Source: Candidatus Solincola jinzensis
Lineage (GTDB): Bacteria > Actinomycetota > Geothermincolia > Geothermincolales > RBG-13-55-18
Length of the DNA: 13,445 nt
Assembly: GCA_015711875.1 (NCBI GenBank)
Contig: MU158530.1
Span: 1 to 13,445 of the forward strand
Direction of reading: 5' to 3'
The position numbers were made by a program, and so were the translations under genes. Below the pieces are notes generated by a model. That model was not told where the DNA came from. It ran no database searches and saw nothing but the letters and a program-made list of their open reading frames with translations. Shown piece after piece: positions 1-6,961 of this stretch. How positions within the stretch are numbered: position 1 is the first letter of the stretch; each line of letters begins with the position of its first letter.

Positions 1-370
1 GTGCCAGCCGATCGGGGAGCGACCGGCTCAGTTCCACAACCGCCTGAGTGAGCTCCACCCGCTGTGTAGCTGCAGCGCCCAACTCACGCCGGGCCGAGGA
101 CGCCACTGCGCTCTCGTACTCCTGCAGAAGCTCGACGACGTCCTCCCCGTCGAGCCCAACTTGCGAAGCCACACGGGCGATTTGCTGGACAAAGGCCTGC
201 ACACGCTCGCGACCTGCGACGATGTTGCCGAGGACGTTGCCGATCTGACGTGCCCGCAACCGACGTTGTGCCCCATCGGTTGCCGTTGCCACCAAAGCGC
301 GGACACTCTCCAGCGCCTTCTTTGCGTCGCCTGCCTTCACATGGATCTTGACTTCATCTACAAACTTCAT
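1..370 (-). CDS. Partial ORF: Obg-like first 15 residues joined to an unrecognised helical sequence
   Basis: The frame is open from an ATG at 370 to the window edge, giving 123 residues with no stop. Residues 1-15 (MKFVDEVKIHVKAGD) read like the start of the ribosome-assembly GTPase Obg, and obg commonly follows rpmA, which ends 87 nt upstream. After residue 15 the expected glycine-rich Obg sequence (GGxGCxSFRREK) is missing. Instead there is an alanine-, arginine-, valine- and glutamine-rich stretch, probably all helical, with no motif I know. No good ribosome binding site precedes the ATG; an in-frame TTG at 391 is an alternative start. GC content is about 66% in positions 1-300 but about 53% around the start, which suggests a junction near 300-325. 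It may be a real fusion, an obg broken by recombination, or an assembly chimera. I cannot assign a function to the helical part. Confidence 0.5.
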   Translation of the reverse strand, partial: MKFVDEVKIHVKAGDAKKALESVRALVATATDGAQRRLRARQIGNVLGNIVAGRERVQAFVQQIARVASQVGLDGEDVVELLQEYESAVASSARRELGAAATQRVELTQAVVELSRSLPDRLA

Positions 371-457
371 TCGGTTCTCGTTGCAGGCCAATGGAAAGAG
401 CCTCGAGGTAATGCCTCGCCCTTTCTCCGTTAGGGCGCGCAACGTTGCCAAGCTTCG

Positions 458-733
458 CTAAGGCATGACGGCTGGAGCATCCAGGGCGGTAATGCTCACT
501 TGCTTTCTGTCCTTCCCCCTCTTTTCGTACCGCACCACGCCGTCAATTTTGGCAAACAACGTAAAATCCTTGCCCATGCCCACGTTTTCACCGGGGTAAA
601 TGCGGGTACCTTTCTGGCGAACCAAGATGTTGCCGGCTCGAACCAGTTGGCCACTGTATTTTTTCACACCGAGGCGCTGCCCCGCACTGTCTCGTCCGTT
701 TCGCGAACTCCCCCCTGCTTTCTTGTGTGCCAT
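458..733 (-). CDS. rpmA: Large ribosomal subunit protein bL27
   Basis: Encodes 91 residues, a normal length for bL27, the 50S protein whose N-terminus reaches the peptidyl-transferase centre. The start [16 protein letters not shown] is the family hallmark, followed by [20 protein letters not shown] and a [14 protein letters not shown] segment. There is no N-terminal extension of the kind removed by the Prp protease in Firmicutes, and no prp-like gene lies between rplU and rpmA. The ATG start is supported by AGGAGG (740-745) with a 6-nt spacer. It lies 109 nt after rplU and is probably cotranscribed with it. GC content is about 56%, lower than in the cell-division genes to the right. Confidence 0.97.
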   Translation of the reverse strand: MAHKKAGGSSRNGRDSAGQRLGVKKYSGQLVRAGNILVRQKGTRIYPGENVGMGKDFTLFAKIDGVVRYEKRGKDRKQVSITALDAPAVMP

Positions 734-739
734 AAGCTT

Positions 740-745
740 CCTCCT
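740..745 (-). promoter_or_regulatory. Ribosome binding site of rpmA
   Basis: A full AGGAGG lies 6 nt before the rpmA ATG and fixes the start of the gene. Confidence 0.85.
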
Positions 746-785
746 ACGACTTCAGCTTGGGATCCGGAGTCAGATGACCCACCCT

Positions 786-834
786 AAGAAGCCGACGGCA
801 TTCCTGCATCACCCGCTCTGGATCTCGGCTTCTT
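786..834 (-). repeat. Perfect 10-bp inverted repeat between rplU and rpmA
   Basis: The arms AAGAAGCCGA (786-795 on the plus strand) and TCGGCTTCTT (825-834) are perfect complements, separated by 29 nt. In the rplU-rpmA transcript they could form a stem starting about 9 nt after the rplU stop. No T-run follows on the minus strand, so it is not an ordinary intrinsic terminator. It could be a processing or stabilising hairpin, or an attenuator. A 17-codon frame (ATG at 842, sharing the ATGA with the rplU stop) spans it but looks incidental. Confidence 0.6.
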
Positions 835-842
835 CTTGGTCA

Positions 843-1157
843 TCACGAAACCGAAATTCCATCCACCTTTATGTAAGTATACGCCTGACGGTGTCCTCTC
901 AATCGGCGATAATTCTTCCTTCGCTTCATCTTGAATACGAGGATCTTTCTCCCCTTGGCTTGCTGAATGATTTGTCCGGTCACCGTCGCCTGGGCCACCT
1001 GAGGAGTCCCGATTTGGACATCCCCCTCTCGGGACACCATCAAGACATCGTTCAGTGTCACCCGGTCTCCCACATTCCCTTCCAGTTTCTCCACCCGAAT
1101 GACGTCTCCTACCCCGACCCTATATTCCTTGCCGCCTGTTCTGACTACTGCATACAT
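843..1157 (-). CDS. rplU: Large ribosomal subunit protein bL21
   Basis: Encodes 104 residues, the usual length for bL21, a 50S protein that binds 23S rRNA. The start [18 protein letters not shown] and the C-terminal [13 protein letters not shown] followed by YTYIKVDGI are diagnostic. The ATG start has GAGG six nt upstream. It leads the conserved rplU-rpmA pair and is separated from rng by 150 nt with a weak possible promoter. Its GC content, about 52%, matches rpmA and the 3' part of rng but not the rest of the window. Confidence 0.97.
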   Translation of the reverse strand: MYAVVRTGGKEYRVGVGDVIRVEKLEGNVGDRVTLNDVLMVSREGDVQIGTPQVAQATVTGQIIQQAKGRKILVFKMKRRKNYRRLRGHRQAYTYIKVDGISVS

Positions 1158-1189
1158 GGGACACCTCGTTAACAGAAATGCAAGAATAA

Positions 1190-1218
1190 AAATTAATCTA
1201 TTTTTCGTCCTGCGTCAA
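1190..1218 (-). promoter_or_regulatory. Weak candidate promoter for rplU-rpmA
   Basis: TTGACG (1218-1213) matches the sigma-70-type -35 box at 5 of 6 positions. An AT-rich stretch follows. The -10 is poor: TAATTT at 17 nt spacing or ATTAAT at 15 nt. It sits about 30 nt before the rplU start, in the only gap between rng and rplU. This is a sequence-match guess only. Confidence 0.3.
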
Positions 1219-1307
1219 CCGTTCGAAATATCTCGCCGCCTGGTCACCATTTCAAAGCTCTTACCCATCCGATCCTGATGTCACATGGATGCATCATCCA
1301 AAAAAAC

Positions 1308-2813
1308 CTAGGCCTCGATGATATTGAACTGTTCCTGATGGAATCCCGACTTGCCTTTGATCATGATCTTCTTCTTTAGCTTCCGTTCCAACTCTTCCAC
1401 CCCCGTCCTCTCTTCCTCGTATAGAAGCCTCGCAATTTCCGGATTGACCTCCACCATGATGTTATGTCCTCCAAGTTCTGAGGAAGTTCTTTCAATCTGC
1501 CGGAAAATGTCATAGCAGACGGTGGTTTTCGATTTAATGAATCCAGAGCCTTCGCAGTACGGACAGGTTTCGCTGAGGATCCTGGTTAGGTTTTCCCGGG
1601 TACGCTTTCGGGTCATTTCCACGAGCCCGAGATCCGAAATCTTGAAAATGTTGGTCTTCTGCCGGTCTTTCTTGATGGCCTCCTCAAGTACCTGATGCAC
1701 CTTTTCACGATCTCCCTCTCTCTCCATATCGATGAAGTCGATGATAATGATGCCCCCGATGTCACGCAACCTGAGCTGGCGAACCACTTCCGCCGCCGCC
1801 TCTATATTGGTGCGCAGCACCGTCTCCTCCAGGGACTTATCCCCCACATACCTGCCGGTGTTGACGTCGATGGCCGTGAGGGCCTCGGTGTTGTCGATGA
1901 CGATGGTGCCCCCCGAGGGCAGGGGCACCTCCCTCCTCAGGGCATCGCGGATCTGGCGGTTTATGTCAAGGGCCTCGAATACCGGGGTCTCGTCAGCGTA
2001 GCGCACCACGCGGTCAGCGAGATCCGGCGCCACCATTTTCAGGTACTGCTTGATGCGCCGGAAGGAACGATGGGAATCCACCAGCACGCGCTCGAAGCTG
2101 CCGTCCATGATGTCCCTGATGACCTTGATCTCCAGCTCGGGCTCCTGGTAGAGGATGGCAGGCGCCCTTTTCTTCTCCGCCGCTCGGTGCACCTGCCGCC
2201 ACACTTTGTTCAGGTAAGCGAGGCTTTTCCTCAGCTCCGCCGCTTCCGCCTCCCTGGCCGCGGTGCGCACGATTATGCCCACGTCCTTCGGCCTCACCTC
2301 CTCCACCAACCTGCGCAGGCGCGCCCTTTCCTCCTCATCCAGACGATGCGATATGCCCACTGTGTTCATCTGGGGAAGGAGTACCAAGTAGCGGCCAGGG
2401 ATGGAAAGATAGGTGGTAAGGCGCGCCCCCTTGCTGCCCATGGGGTCCTTGGTCACTTGCACCACCACTTCCTGTCCCACTTTGAGGAGTTTGGTGATAT
2501 CACGACGCCCCTTCTGGCGCTCATCCTCCACGAAGATGTCTCCGGCATAAAGGAGGGCGTTGCGGTTATGACCGATATCGACGAATGCCGCCTCCATGCC
2601 GGGGAGGACGTTCTGCACCCTTCCCTTGTAGATGTCCCCGACGATGGATCGGCGCTCGTGATGGCCGACGAAGATCTCCTGCAGCTCGCCGTATTCCAGC
2701 ACCGCCACCCTGGTCTCGTCCCGGTAGGCGGCCACCACGATCTCCTTTCGCGCAGGCCCGGGCTTTCCGCTTTCCGCCCTAGCGCTTTTTCTTCTCGCCA
2801 TACCCTTCACCAA
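1308..2813 (-). CDS. rng: Ribonuclease E/G family endoribonuclease
   Basis: Encodes 501 residues, the size of RNase G or the catalytic half of RNase E, the endonuclease that processes rRNA and starts mRNA decay. An S1-like RNA-binding region spans about residues 55-140 (GDIYKGRVQNVLPGMEAAFVDIG). The 5'-end sensor motif IVRT is at 181-184. The metal-binding catalytic aspartates are D316 (TAIDVNTG) and D359 (IIIIDFIDM). The zinc-link CPYC is at 417-420. There is no long disordered tail, so no visible degradosome scaffold. Starts are ambiguous: TTG at 2813, GTG at 2810 (best GAGG spacing, 7 nt) and ATG at 2801. The neighbours are typical (DUF2344 upstream, rplU-rpmA downstream). GC content is about 62% before D359 and about 48% after it, a clear change inside one gene. 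Confidence 0.95.
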   Translation of the reverse strand: MVKGMARRKSARAESGKPGPARKEIVVAAYRDETRVAVLEYGELQEIFVGHHERRSIVGDIYKGRVQNVLPGMEAAFVDIGHNRNALLYAGDIFVEDERQKGRRDITKLLKVGQEVVVQVTKDPMGSKGARLTTYLSIPGRYLVLLPQMNTVGISHRLDEEERARLRRLVEEVRPKDVGIIVRTAAREAEAAELRKSLAYLNKVWRQVHRAAEKKRAPAILYQEPELEIKVIRDIMDGSFERVLVDSHRSFRRIKQYLKMVAPDLADRVVRYADETPVFEALDINRQIRDALRREVPLPSGGTIVIDNTEALTAIDVNTGRYVGDKSLEETVLRTNIEAAAEVVRQLRLRDIGGIIIIDFIDMEREGDREKVHQVLEEAIKKDRQKTNIFKISDLGLVEMTRKRTRENLTRILSETCPYCEGSGFIKSKTTVCYDIFRQIERTSSELGGHNIMVEVNPEIARLLYEEERTGVEELERKLKKKIMIKGKSGFHQEQFNIIEA

Positions 2814-2879
2814 CCCGCCTCGCAGCGCCGCGGTCCGCGCGCGCCTTCGACCGCTCCCGCCGCGACCCTGTCGTCCCCT

Positions 2880-3461
2880 CTATTCCTGCAGCGAGCGCAG
2901 CTCGCCTCTCTCCCCGTCGTAGTAGTAGACTTCGCCCTGCACATCCTCGAACACCTCCTCCGGGGAAGCGTACAAGCCTACCCTGGTAACTTTATCCAGC
3001 GCCTGGCGCCAACCCAGGCGCGACGCCACCTCAGACATGGCATCTCTCAAACTCGCCTGCCCCTCTCCGCTTACTTTGAGAAGGAGATGGATGTCGCCCT
3101 TTTCTCCCTCCAGCCGGTACAGGCCGTAGCGCGCCCAGCGGGAGAGCTTGGGCATGCCGGGGGGCAGCAGCCGGACCTCCCGCACCCTCAACCCCTGGGG
3201 CAGGGCGCGGTTCAGCGCCTCCACCGCCCCGCCTTCGTCCACCTTACCTGTCACCGACACCTCCAGGTACTCCGCCTCCGCGGCCACTCCCAGGGGGAGG
3301 GCGGGCGAGAAGCTCATGCGCGGCCTGGGGTTGAAGCCGGCGGTGAACTCCAGGGGAAGGTGAGAGCGCCGCAGCGCCCTCTCCAAGGCCCGCATGCACT
3401 CGCGATGCGAGAGCATGGCCGCGTCGCCGCATTTCACATATTTGACCATCAAGCGCGCCAT
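2880..3461 (-). CDS. DUF2344 (TIGR03936-type) protein
   Basis: Encodes 193 residues from an ATG at 3461 that shares one base with the stop of the upstream radical SAM gene (TAATG), implying translational coupling. The N-terminal block carries the family pattern: VKYVKCGDAAMLSH, then a helix, then a GFNPRPRMSFSPALPLGV motif and an EYLEV strand. No catalytic residues are known to me for this family. It is often next to, or fused with, the TIGR03960 radical SAM protein, so the two probably act together; the substrate is unknown. The frame is open upstream to 3707, but that part overlaps the radical SAM gene and is rejected. The RNase E/G gene follows after 66 nt. Confidence 0.88.
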   Translation of the reverse strand: MARLMVKYVKCGDAAMLSHRECMRALERALRRSHLPLEFTAGFNPRPRMSFSPALPLGVAAEAEYLEVSVTGKVDEGGAVEALNRALPQGLRVREVRLLPPGMPKLSRWARYGLYRLEGEKGDIHLLLKVSGEGQASLRDAMSEVASRLGWRQALDKVTRVGLYASPEEVFEDVQGEVYYYDGERGELRSLQE

Positions 3462-5311
3462 TACGCGGACGCCTCCCCCGCCCTGCGCGTCGCCACTTCC
3501 CCTGCGCACGCTCCGCATCCTTCGCAGGCCCCGAAACGACAGTCGGGCGTCTCTTCCCCGCGCATCGCGCGCTCGTATTCCCTCCACAGAAAACCCTTGT
3601 CCACGCCGGCGTGAATATGATCCCAGGGGAGTACCTCGTCGCGGTCCCTTTCCCTTTGCGCGTACCACGCCGCCTCCAGGCCCGCCGCCTGCAGCGCCCG
3701 CTCCCACCGCTCCCAGGAAAAGAACTCGCTCCAGCCGTCAAGGCACCCCTCGCCGGCCGCCTGCAGAACCACCGGGAGCAACCTGCGGTCGCCGCGCGCC
3801 AGAACCCCTTCCAGGAGGCTCATCTCCCGGGAGTGCCAGCGCAAGGTGACGCCGCGCATACGCAAACCCTCCTTGAGGATGAAATGGCGACGCGCGACCT
3901 CGGGCAAAGGCATCTGTCCCACCCACTGCAGGGGAGTGTGGGGCTTGGGCACGAAGGTGGAAACGCTTATGGATACCTGCAAACCCTTGGCGGGCGAGCC
4001 GTTATCCCCCTCCCGCATGATACGGCGTACCAGGGCGCATATCGCCTCCACATCTTCCTCCGACTCGCCGGGAAATCCCACCATGAAATAGAGCTTGAGC
4101 TTTCTCCATCCCTCCCGGTAAGCGCTGGAAACGGCTTCCAGCAGGTCCTCGTCCGTGACCCCCTTGTTCACCGCCTTGCGCAGGCGCTCGGAAGCCGTTT
4201 CCGGGGCGAGGGTCAGGCCGGTCTTCTTCACCTGCCTGAGCCTGGAGGCGAGCTTCACGCTGAAGGTGTCGGTGCGCAGCGAGGGAAGGGAGACCGCCAC
4301 GCGCCTTCCCTCCATCTCCTGCGCCAGGTCGTCGACCAGGGAAGAAATGAGGCTGTAGTCGGCGCTGTTGAGGGAAGCCAGGGTGAGCTCGTCGCATCCG
4401 GTGTTGTCAACCAGCTCCCGTCCCCATTGCCTGAGCAGCCCCTCGCTGCGCTCGCGCACCGGCCGATAGGTCATCCCCGCCTGGCAGAAACGGCACCCTC
4501 GCGTGCATCCTCTGAATATCTCCAGGCTGCAGCGGTCGTGCACCGATTCCACCAGTGGCACCGGCGGCCGCCGCGGGTAGCGCCAGGCGTCCAGGTCCGC
4601 CACCGTGCGCTTGCGCACCGGCAGGGGCGCTCCCTTCTCCGCCTCGATAGTCTCCAGGGTCCCGTCGGCGCGGTGCGCCACGCGGTAGAGCGAGGGCACG
4701 TATATGCCCTCCAGGGTAGCACAGTCGCGGAGGAAAGCGGGTCGGTCCTTTCTGCCCCCCGCTTTCCATTCCTTGACAGCGTCCAGCAGCTCGTGGATGA
4801 CCTCCTCTCCCTCCCCCACCACCAGCAGGTCGAAAAGGCCGGCGACCGGCTCAGGGTTGAAGGCGCCCGGCCCGCCTCCCACCACCAGAGGACAATGGTC
4901 ATCCCGCTCCGCCGCGAGCAGCGGAATGCGCGAGAGCTGGAGCACCCGCGCCACATTGGCATAGGTGAGTTCATGCTGGAGGGTTATCCCCACCAGGTCG
5001 AACTCCCGCAGGGGCGTCCTGCTCTCGATCCCGAAGAGAGGCAGGCCTCTCGCGGCCATGCGTCCCTGCATGTCCACCCAAGGGAGATACGCGCGATCGG
5101 CCATGGCGTCCTCGCGCTGGTTGATCTCCTCGTAGAGGATGAACAGTCCAAGATGGGACATGCCGATCTCGTAGGCGTCGGGATAGACGAGGACGCAGTT
5201 CACCCCCCCATCCCTCAAGGGCTTGCGCCTGGCGTTGACCTCTATCCCGAGGTAGCGCCCAGGCCGGGAAACCCCGATGAGTTCCTCGCGCAGAAATCTC
5301 CCTATATCCAA
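3461..5311 (-). CDS. B12-binding-like/radical SAM protein, TIGR03960 type
   Basis: Encodes 616 residues from the TTG at 5311. Residues about 30-185 resemble a cobalamin-binding-like fold (VYPDAYEIGMSHLGL, VVGGGPGAFNPEPV, VVGEGEEV). The radical SAM [4Fe-4S] motif follows as CTRGCRFC, with C269, C273 and C276. A TIM-barrel segment follows (LTLAPETASERLR, YFMVGFPGESEEDV). The C-terminus has four more cysteines (C591, C596, C599, C602), perhaps a second metal site. The reaction and substrate are not established. I prefer TTG 5311 because GGAG lies 5 nt upstream and the protein then starts MDIGRFL, typical of the family. The upstream GTG at 5338 lies in the T-tail of the ftsZ terminator and lacks a ribosome binding site. 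It is coupled to the DUF2344 gene. Confidence 0.9.
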   Translation of the reverse strand: MDIGRFLREELIGVSRPGRYLGIEVNARRKPLRDGGVNCVLVYPDAYEIGMSHLGLFILYEEINQREDAMADRAYLPWVDMQGRMAARGLPLFGIESRTPLREFDLVGITLQHELTYANVARVLQLSRIPLLAAERDDHCPLVVGGGPGAFNPEPVAGLFDLLVVGEGEEVIHELLDAVKEWKAGGRKDRPAFLRDCATLEGIYVPSLYRVAHRADGTLETIEAEKGAPLPVRKRTVADLDAWRYPRRPPVPLVESVHDRCSLEIFRGCTRGCRFCQAGMTYRPVRERSEGLLRQWGRELVDNTGCDELTLASLNSADYSLISSLVDDLAQEMEGRRVAVSLPSLRTDTFSVKLASRLRQVKKTGLTLAPETASERLRKAVNKGVTDEDLLEAVSSAYREGWRKLKLYFMVGFPGESEEDVEAICALVRRIMREGDNGSPAKGLQVSISVSTFVPKPHTPLQWVGQMPLPEVARRHFILKEGLRMRGVTLRWHSREMSLLEGVLARGDRRLLPVVLQAAGEGCLDGWSEFFSWERWERALQAAGLEAAWYAQRERDRDEVLPWDHIHAGVDKGFLWREYERAMRGEETPDCRFGACEGCGACAGEVATRRAGEASA

Positions 5312-5316
5312 TCCCG

Positions 5317-5320
5317 CTCC
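5317..5320 (-). promoter_or_regulatory. Ribosome binding site deciding the radical SAM start
   Basis: GGAG lies 5 nt before the TTG at 5311. No comparable site precedes the GTG at 5338. This favours the shorter protein. Confidence 0.55.
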
Positions 5321-5330
5321 GTCCGTCCTT

Positions 5331-5361
5331 TCAAACACAAAGGCGGCCCACAGAGCCGCCT
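5331..5361 (-). terminator. Rho-independent terminator after ftsZ
   Basis: On the minus strand AGGCGGC (5361-5355) and GCCGCCT (5347-5341) form a perfect 7-bp GC-rich stem with a 7-nt loop. TTGTGTTT follows directly. It lies 52 nt after the ftsZ stop. The T-tail is interrupted by G, so termination may be partial and let some transcripts into the radical SAM gene. A second small GC hairpin (CCGGC/GCCGG) lies just upstream. Confidence 0.65.
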
Positions 5362-5413
5362 CGTTTACTTAACTCCGTCCGGCTCGCGGCCGGCTCCGGG
5401 ATCCGGCCCTTAC

Positions 5414-6475
5414 TTACTTATTACGCAGAAAGACCGGGATGTCCAGCTCCTCCGACTCAAAGACCATGGTCTTTTCCGGAGGCACCTCCGTCCTGACGGC
5501 GCGACGACCTGGCTTGGAGGGCGCGGTGCCGAACTCGAATCCGGTGGCGATGACCGTGACCTTCAGCTCATCCCCGAGGGAATCGTCGATCACCGCGCCG
5601 AAGATGATGTTGGCGTCGGGGTCGGCCACGCTGGCGATGATCTCCGCTGCCTCGTTCACCTCGAAGAGCCCCAGGTCCGTGCCCCCCGAGATGTTGAGCA
5701 GTATGCCTTTGGCCCCCTCGATAGAGGCCTCCAGCAGGGGGCTGGAGATGGCGGCCCTCGCGGCCTCGGAAGCGCGGTTCTCCCCGCTTCCCACCCCTAT
5801 GCCCATGAGCGCCGATCCCGCGTTGGACATGATGGTGCGCACGTCCGCGAAGTCCAGGTTGATGAGACCCGGCACCGTGATGAGGTCGGTGATGCCCTGG
5901 ACGCCCTGGCGAAGGATGTCGTCGGCCATGCGAAAGGCGTTGAGGATGGAGGTCTTCTGCTCGGCGACCTCCAGGAGGCGGTCATTGGGGATGATGATGA
6001 GGGTGTCTACCTTTTCCCTCAACTTTTCAATCCCCGCCTCCGCCTGCTGCGCGCGCTTTCGCCCCTCGAAGGAGAACGGCCGTGTGACCACGCCTATGGT
6101 CAACGCTCCCTGCTCCTTGGCGATCTCCGCCACGATGGGCGACGCGCCGGTGCCCGTTCCGCCTCCCTTTCCCGCGGTGATGAAGACCATATCCGCGCCC
6201 TTGATGGACTCCGCGATGGCGTCCCTGTTCTCCAGCGCGGCCTGCTCTCCCACTTCCGGGTTTGAGCCCGCGCCCAGCCCACGGGTGATATTGCCGCCGA
6301 TGTACACCTTCACGTCGGCGTCGGACATCAGGAGGGCCTGTGCGTCGGTGTTGATCGCCACGAACTCCACGCCCTTGAGCCCGGCGTCGATCATACGGTT
6401 GATGGCATTGGTGCCGCCACCCCCCACGCCGACCACCTTGATCACCGCCAGATAGTTGGTCGCTGTCTCCGGCAT
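5414..6475 (-). CDS. ftsZ: Cell division protein FtsZ
   Basis: Encodes 353 residues of the tubulin-like GTPase that polymerises into the Z-ring at midcell. The GTP-binding parts are [13 protein letters not shown] (about 16-28), INTDAQAL, and the signature GGGTGTG at 104-110. The T7 catalytic loop is [11 protein letters not shown] with D208 and D211. The GTPase core ends near residue 317. The linker is short (about 25 residues), and the conserved C-terminal peptide [10 protein letters not shown] closes the protein. AAGGAGG (6490-6484) lies 8 nt before the ATG. Two details are unusual: lysine before the signature ([11 protein letters not shown], where M or E is usual) and S-P after it. It has its own promoter region and long leader, and a terminator follows. 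There is no ftsA upstream. Confidence 0.98.
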   Translation of the reverse strand: MPETATNYLAVIKVVGVGGGGTNAINRMIDAGLKGVEFVAINTDAQALLMSDADVKVYIGGNITRGLGAGSNPEVGEQAALENRDAIAESIKGADMVFITAGKGGGTGTGASPIVAEIAKEQGALTIGVVTRPFSFEGRKRAQQAEAGIEKLREKVDTLIIIPNDRLLEVAEQKTSILNAFRMADDILRQGVQGITDLITVPGLINLDFADVRTIMSNAGSALMGIGVGSGENRASEAARAAISSPLLEASIEGAKGILLNISGGTDLGLFEVNEAAEIIASVADPDANIIFGAVIDDSLGDELKVTVIATGFEFGTAPSKPGRRAVRTEVPPEKTMVFESEELDIPVFLRNK

Positions 6476-6855
6476 TTCCGGTCCCTCCTTATTCCCGGCC
6501 TCTTGAAAAATTCCTCGAGGCGCGCTCTCAAAGTCTAAACTTGTGATTTAGCCTTTTTCCCCCGCTTGCTCTGCTACGCTCTGGGGCCGCCATCGATCAT
6601 AAATAGACTACGACAAGCCCTGTGACTTCTCCTTCCCCATACTTCCACTTCTTCATTCTTTTTCCATTTCTGCCTTTCCCACCAGACTTCGAGCTGGCCT
6701 CATAACTTATCTCCACTTATCTACACTACAACCGGAACGCCTTGCCCGCTTAAGGGCGCCCGGTCCCCGCTTTCGCCTTATGCTTCGGAAACCGCGCCGC
6801 GGCAGGCCCGGCCCCGTCTTGACCGCCCATTGCCGGCGGCCTGCCTTTCCCATCG
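6476..6855 (-). promoter_or_regulatory. Long 5' leader of ftsZ
   Basis: If transcription starts just after the -10 boxes near 6885 or 6866, ftsZ mRNA carries about 380-400 nt before its start codon. The leader has a GC-rich first part with an inverted pair GGCAGGCC/GGCCTGCC, then a tandem repeat, then a purine-rich stretch (6626-6680). A 5-bp stem (GCCTC/GAGGC, 6521-6498) lies just upstream of the ribosome binding site. Four short frames tile the first three quarters (reported as findings). No match to a known riboswitch class was recognised. Confidence 0.45.
6484..6490 (-). promoter_or_regulatory. Ribosome binding site of ftsZ
   Basis: AAGGAGG, the strongest Shine-Dalgarno match noticed in the window, lies 8 nt before the ftsZ ATG. 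This fits the high expression known for FtsZ. Confidence 0.85.
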
Positions 6856-6862
6856 TTTGACC

Positions 6863-6868
6863 ATTATA
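6863..6868 (-). promoter_or_regulatory. Candidate ftsZ promoter -10 box, proximal
   Basis: A perfect TATAAT without a good -35 at 16-18 nt. An ATG at 6853 would lie about 3 nt from the predicted transcript start, so a leaderless message is conceivable. Confidence 0.35.
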
Positions 6869-6881
6869 CCTTAACGATAAG

Positions 6882-6911
6882 ATTATACTTGTAAAATTAT
6901 CTAAATGTTAA
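6882..6911 (-). promoter_or_regulatory. Candidate main ftsZ promoter
   Basis: TTAACA (6911-6906, 5 of 6) and TATAAT (6887-6882, 6 of 6) are separated by 18 nt, a strong sigma-70-type match in a GC-rich genome. It points at ftsZ and lies in an AT-rich island. Confidence 0.65.
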
Positions 6912-6918
6912 GTCTTTA

Positions 6919-6947
6919 TTTATATAACGAAACAACCTGTGGTTCAA
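6919..6947 (-). promoter_or_regulatory. Candidate ftsZ promoter, distal
   Basis: TTGAAC (6947-6942, 4 of 6) and TATAAA (6924-6919, 5 of 6) are separated by 17 nt. It could form a tandem set with the two -10 sites downstream. Confidence 0.4.
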
Positions 6948-6961
6948 CCCTCGTATTTGGG

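Noticed and set aside
417..437. 6-bp hairpin (CGCCCT/AGGGCG) after rpmA as a terminator
   Set aside because: The stem is real but no T-run follows, and the downstream gene appears to belong to the same operon.
1285..1307. T-run with a GGATG/CATCC stem after rng as a terminator
   Set aside because: On the minus strand the seven Ts come before the stem, not after it, so the order is wrong for an intrinsic terminator.
1695..3614. 639-codon open frame on the plus strand
   Set aside because: It is antisense to rng, the DUF2344 gene and the 3' end of the radical SAM gene, has no recognisable motif, and is the kind of shadow frame common opposite GC-rich coding DNA.
3462..3707. Upstream extension of the DUF2344 frame by 82 codons
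   Set aside because: It overlaps the conserved C-terminal cysteine region of the radical SAM gene and is low-complexity. The coupled TAATG start at 3461 fits the family.
3611..6265. 884-codon open frame on the plus strand
   Set aside because: It runs opposite the radical SAM gene, the terminator and ftsZ, all clear genes. It is low-complexity, rich in H, R and G, and its length follows from third-position GC bias.
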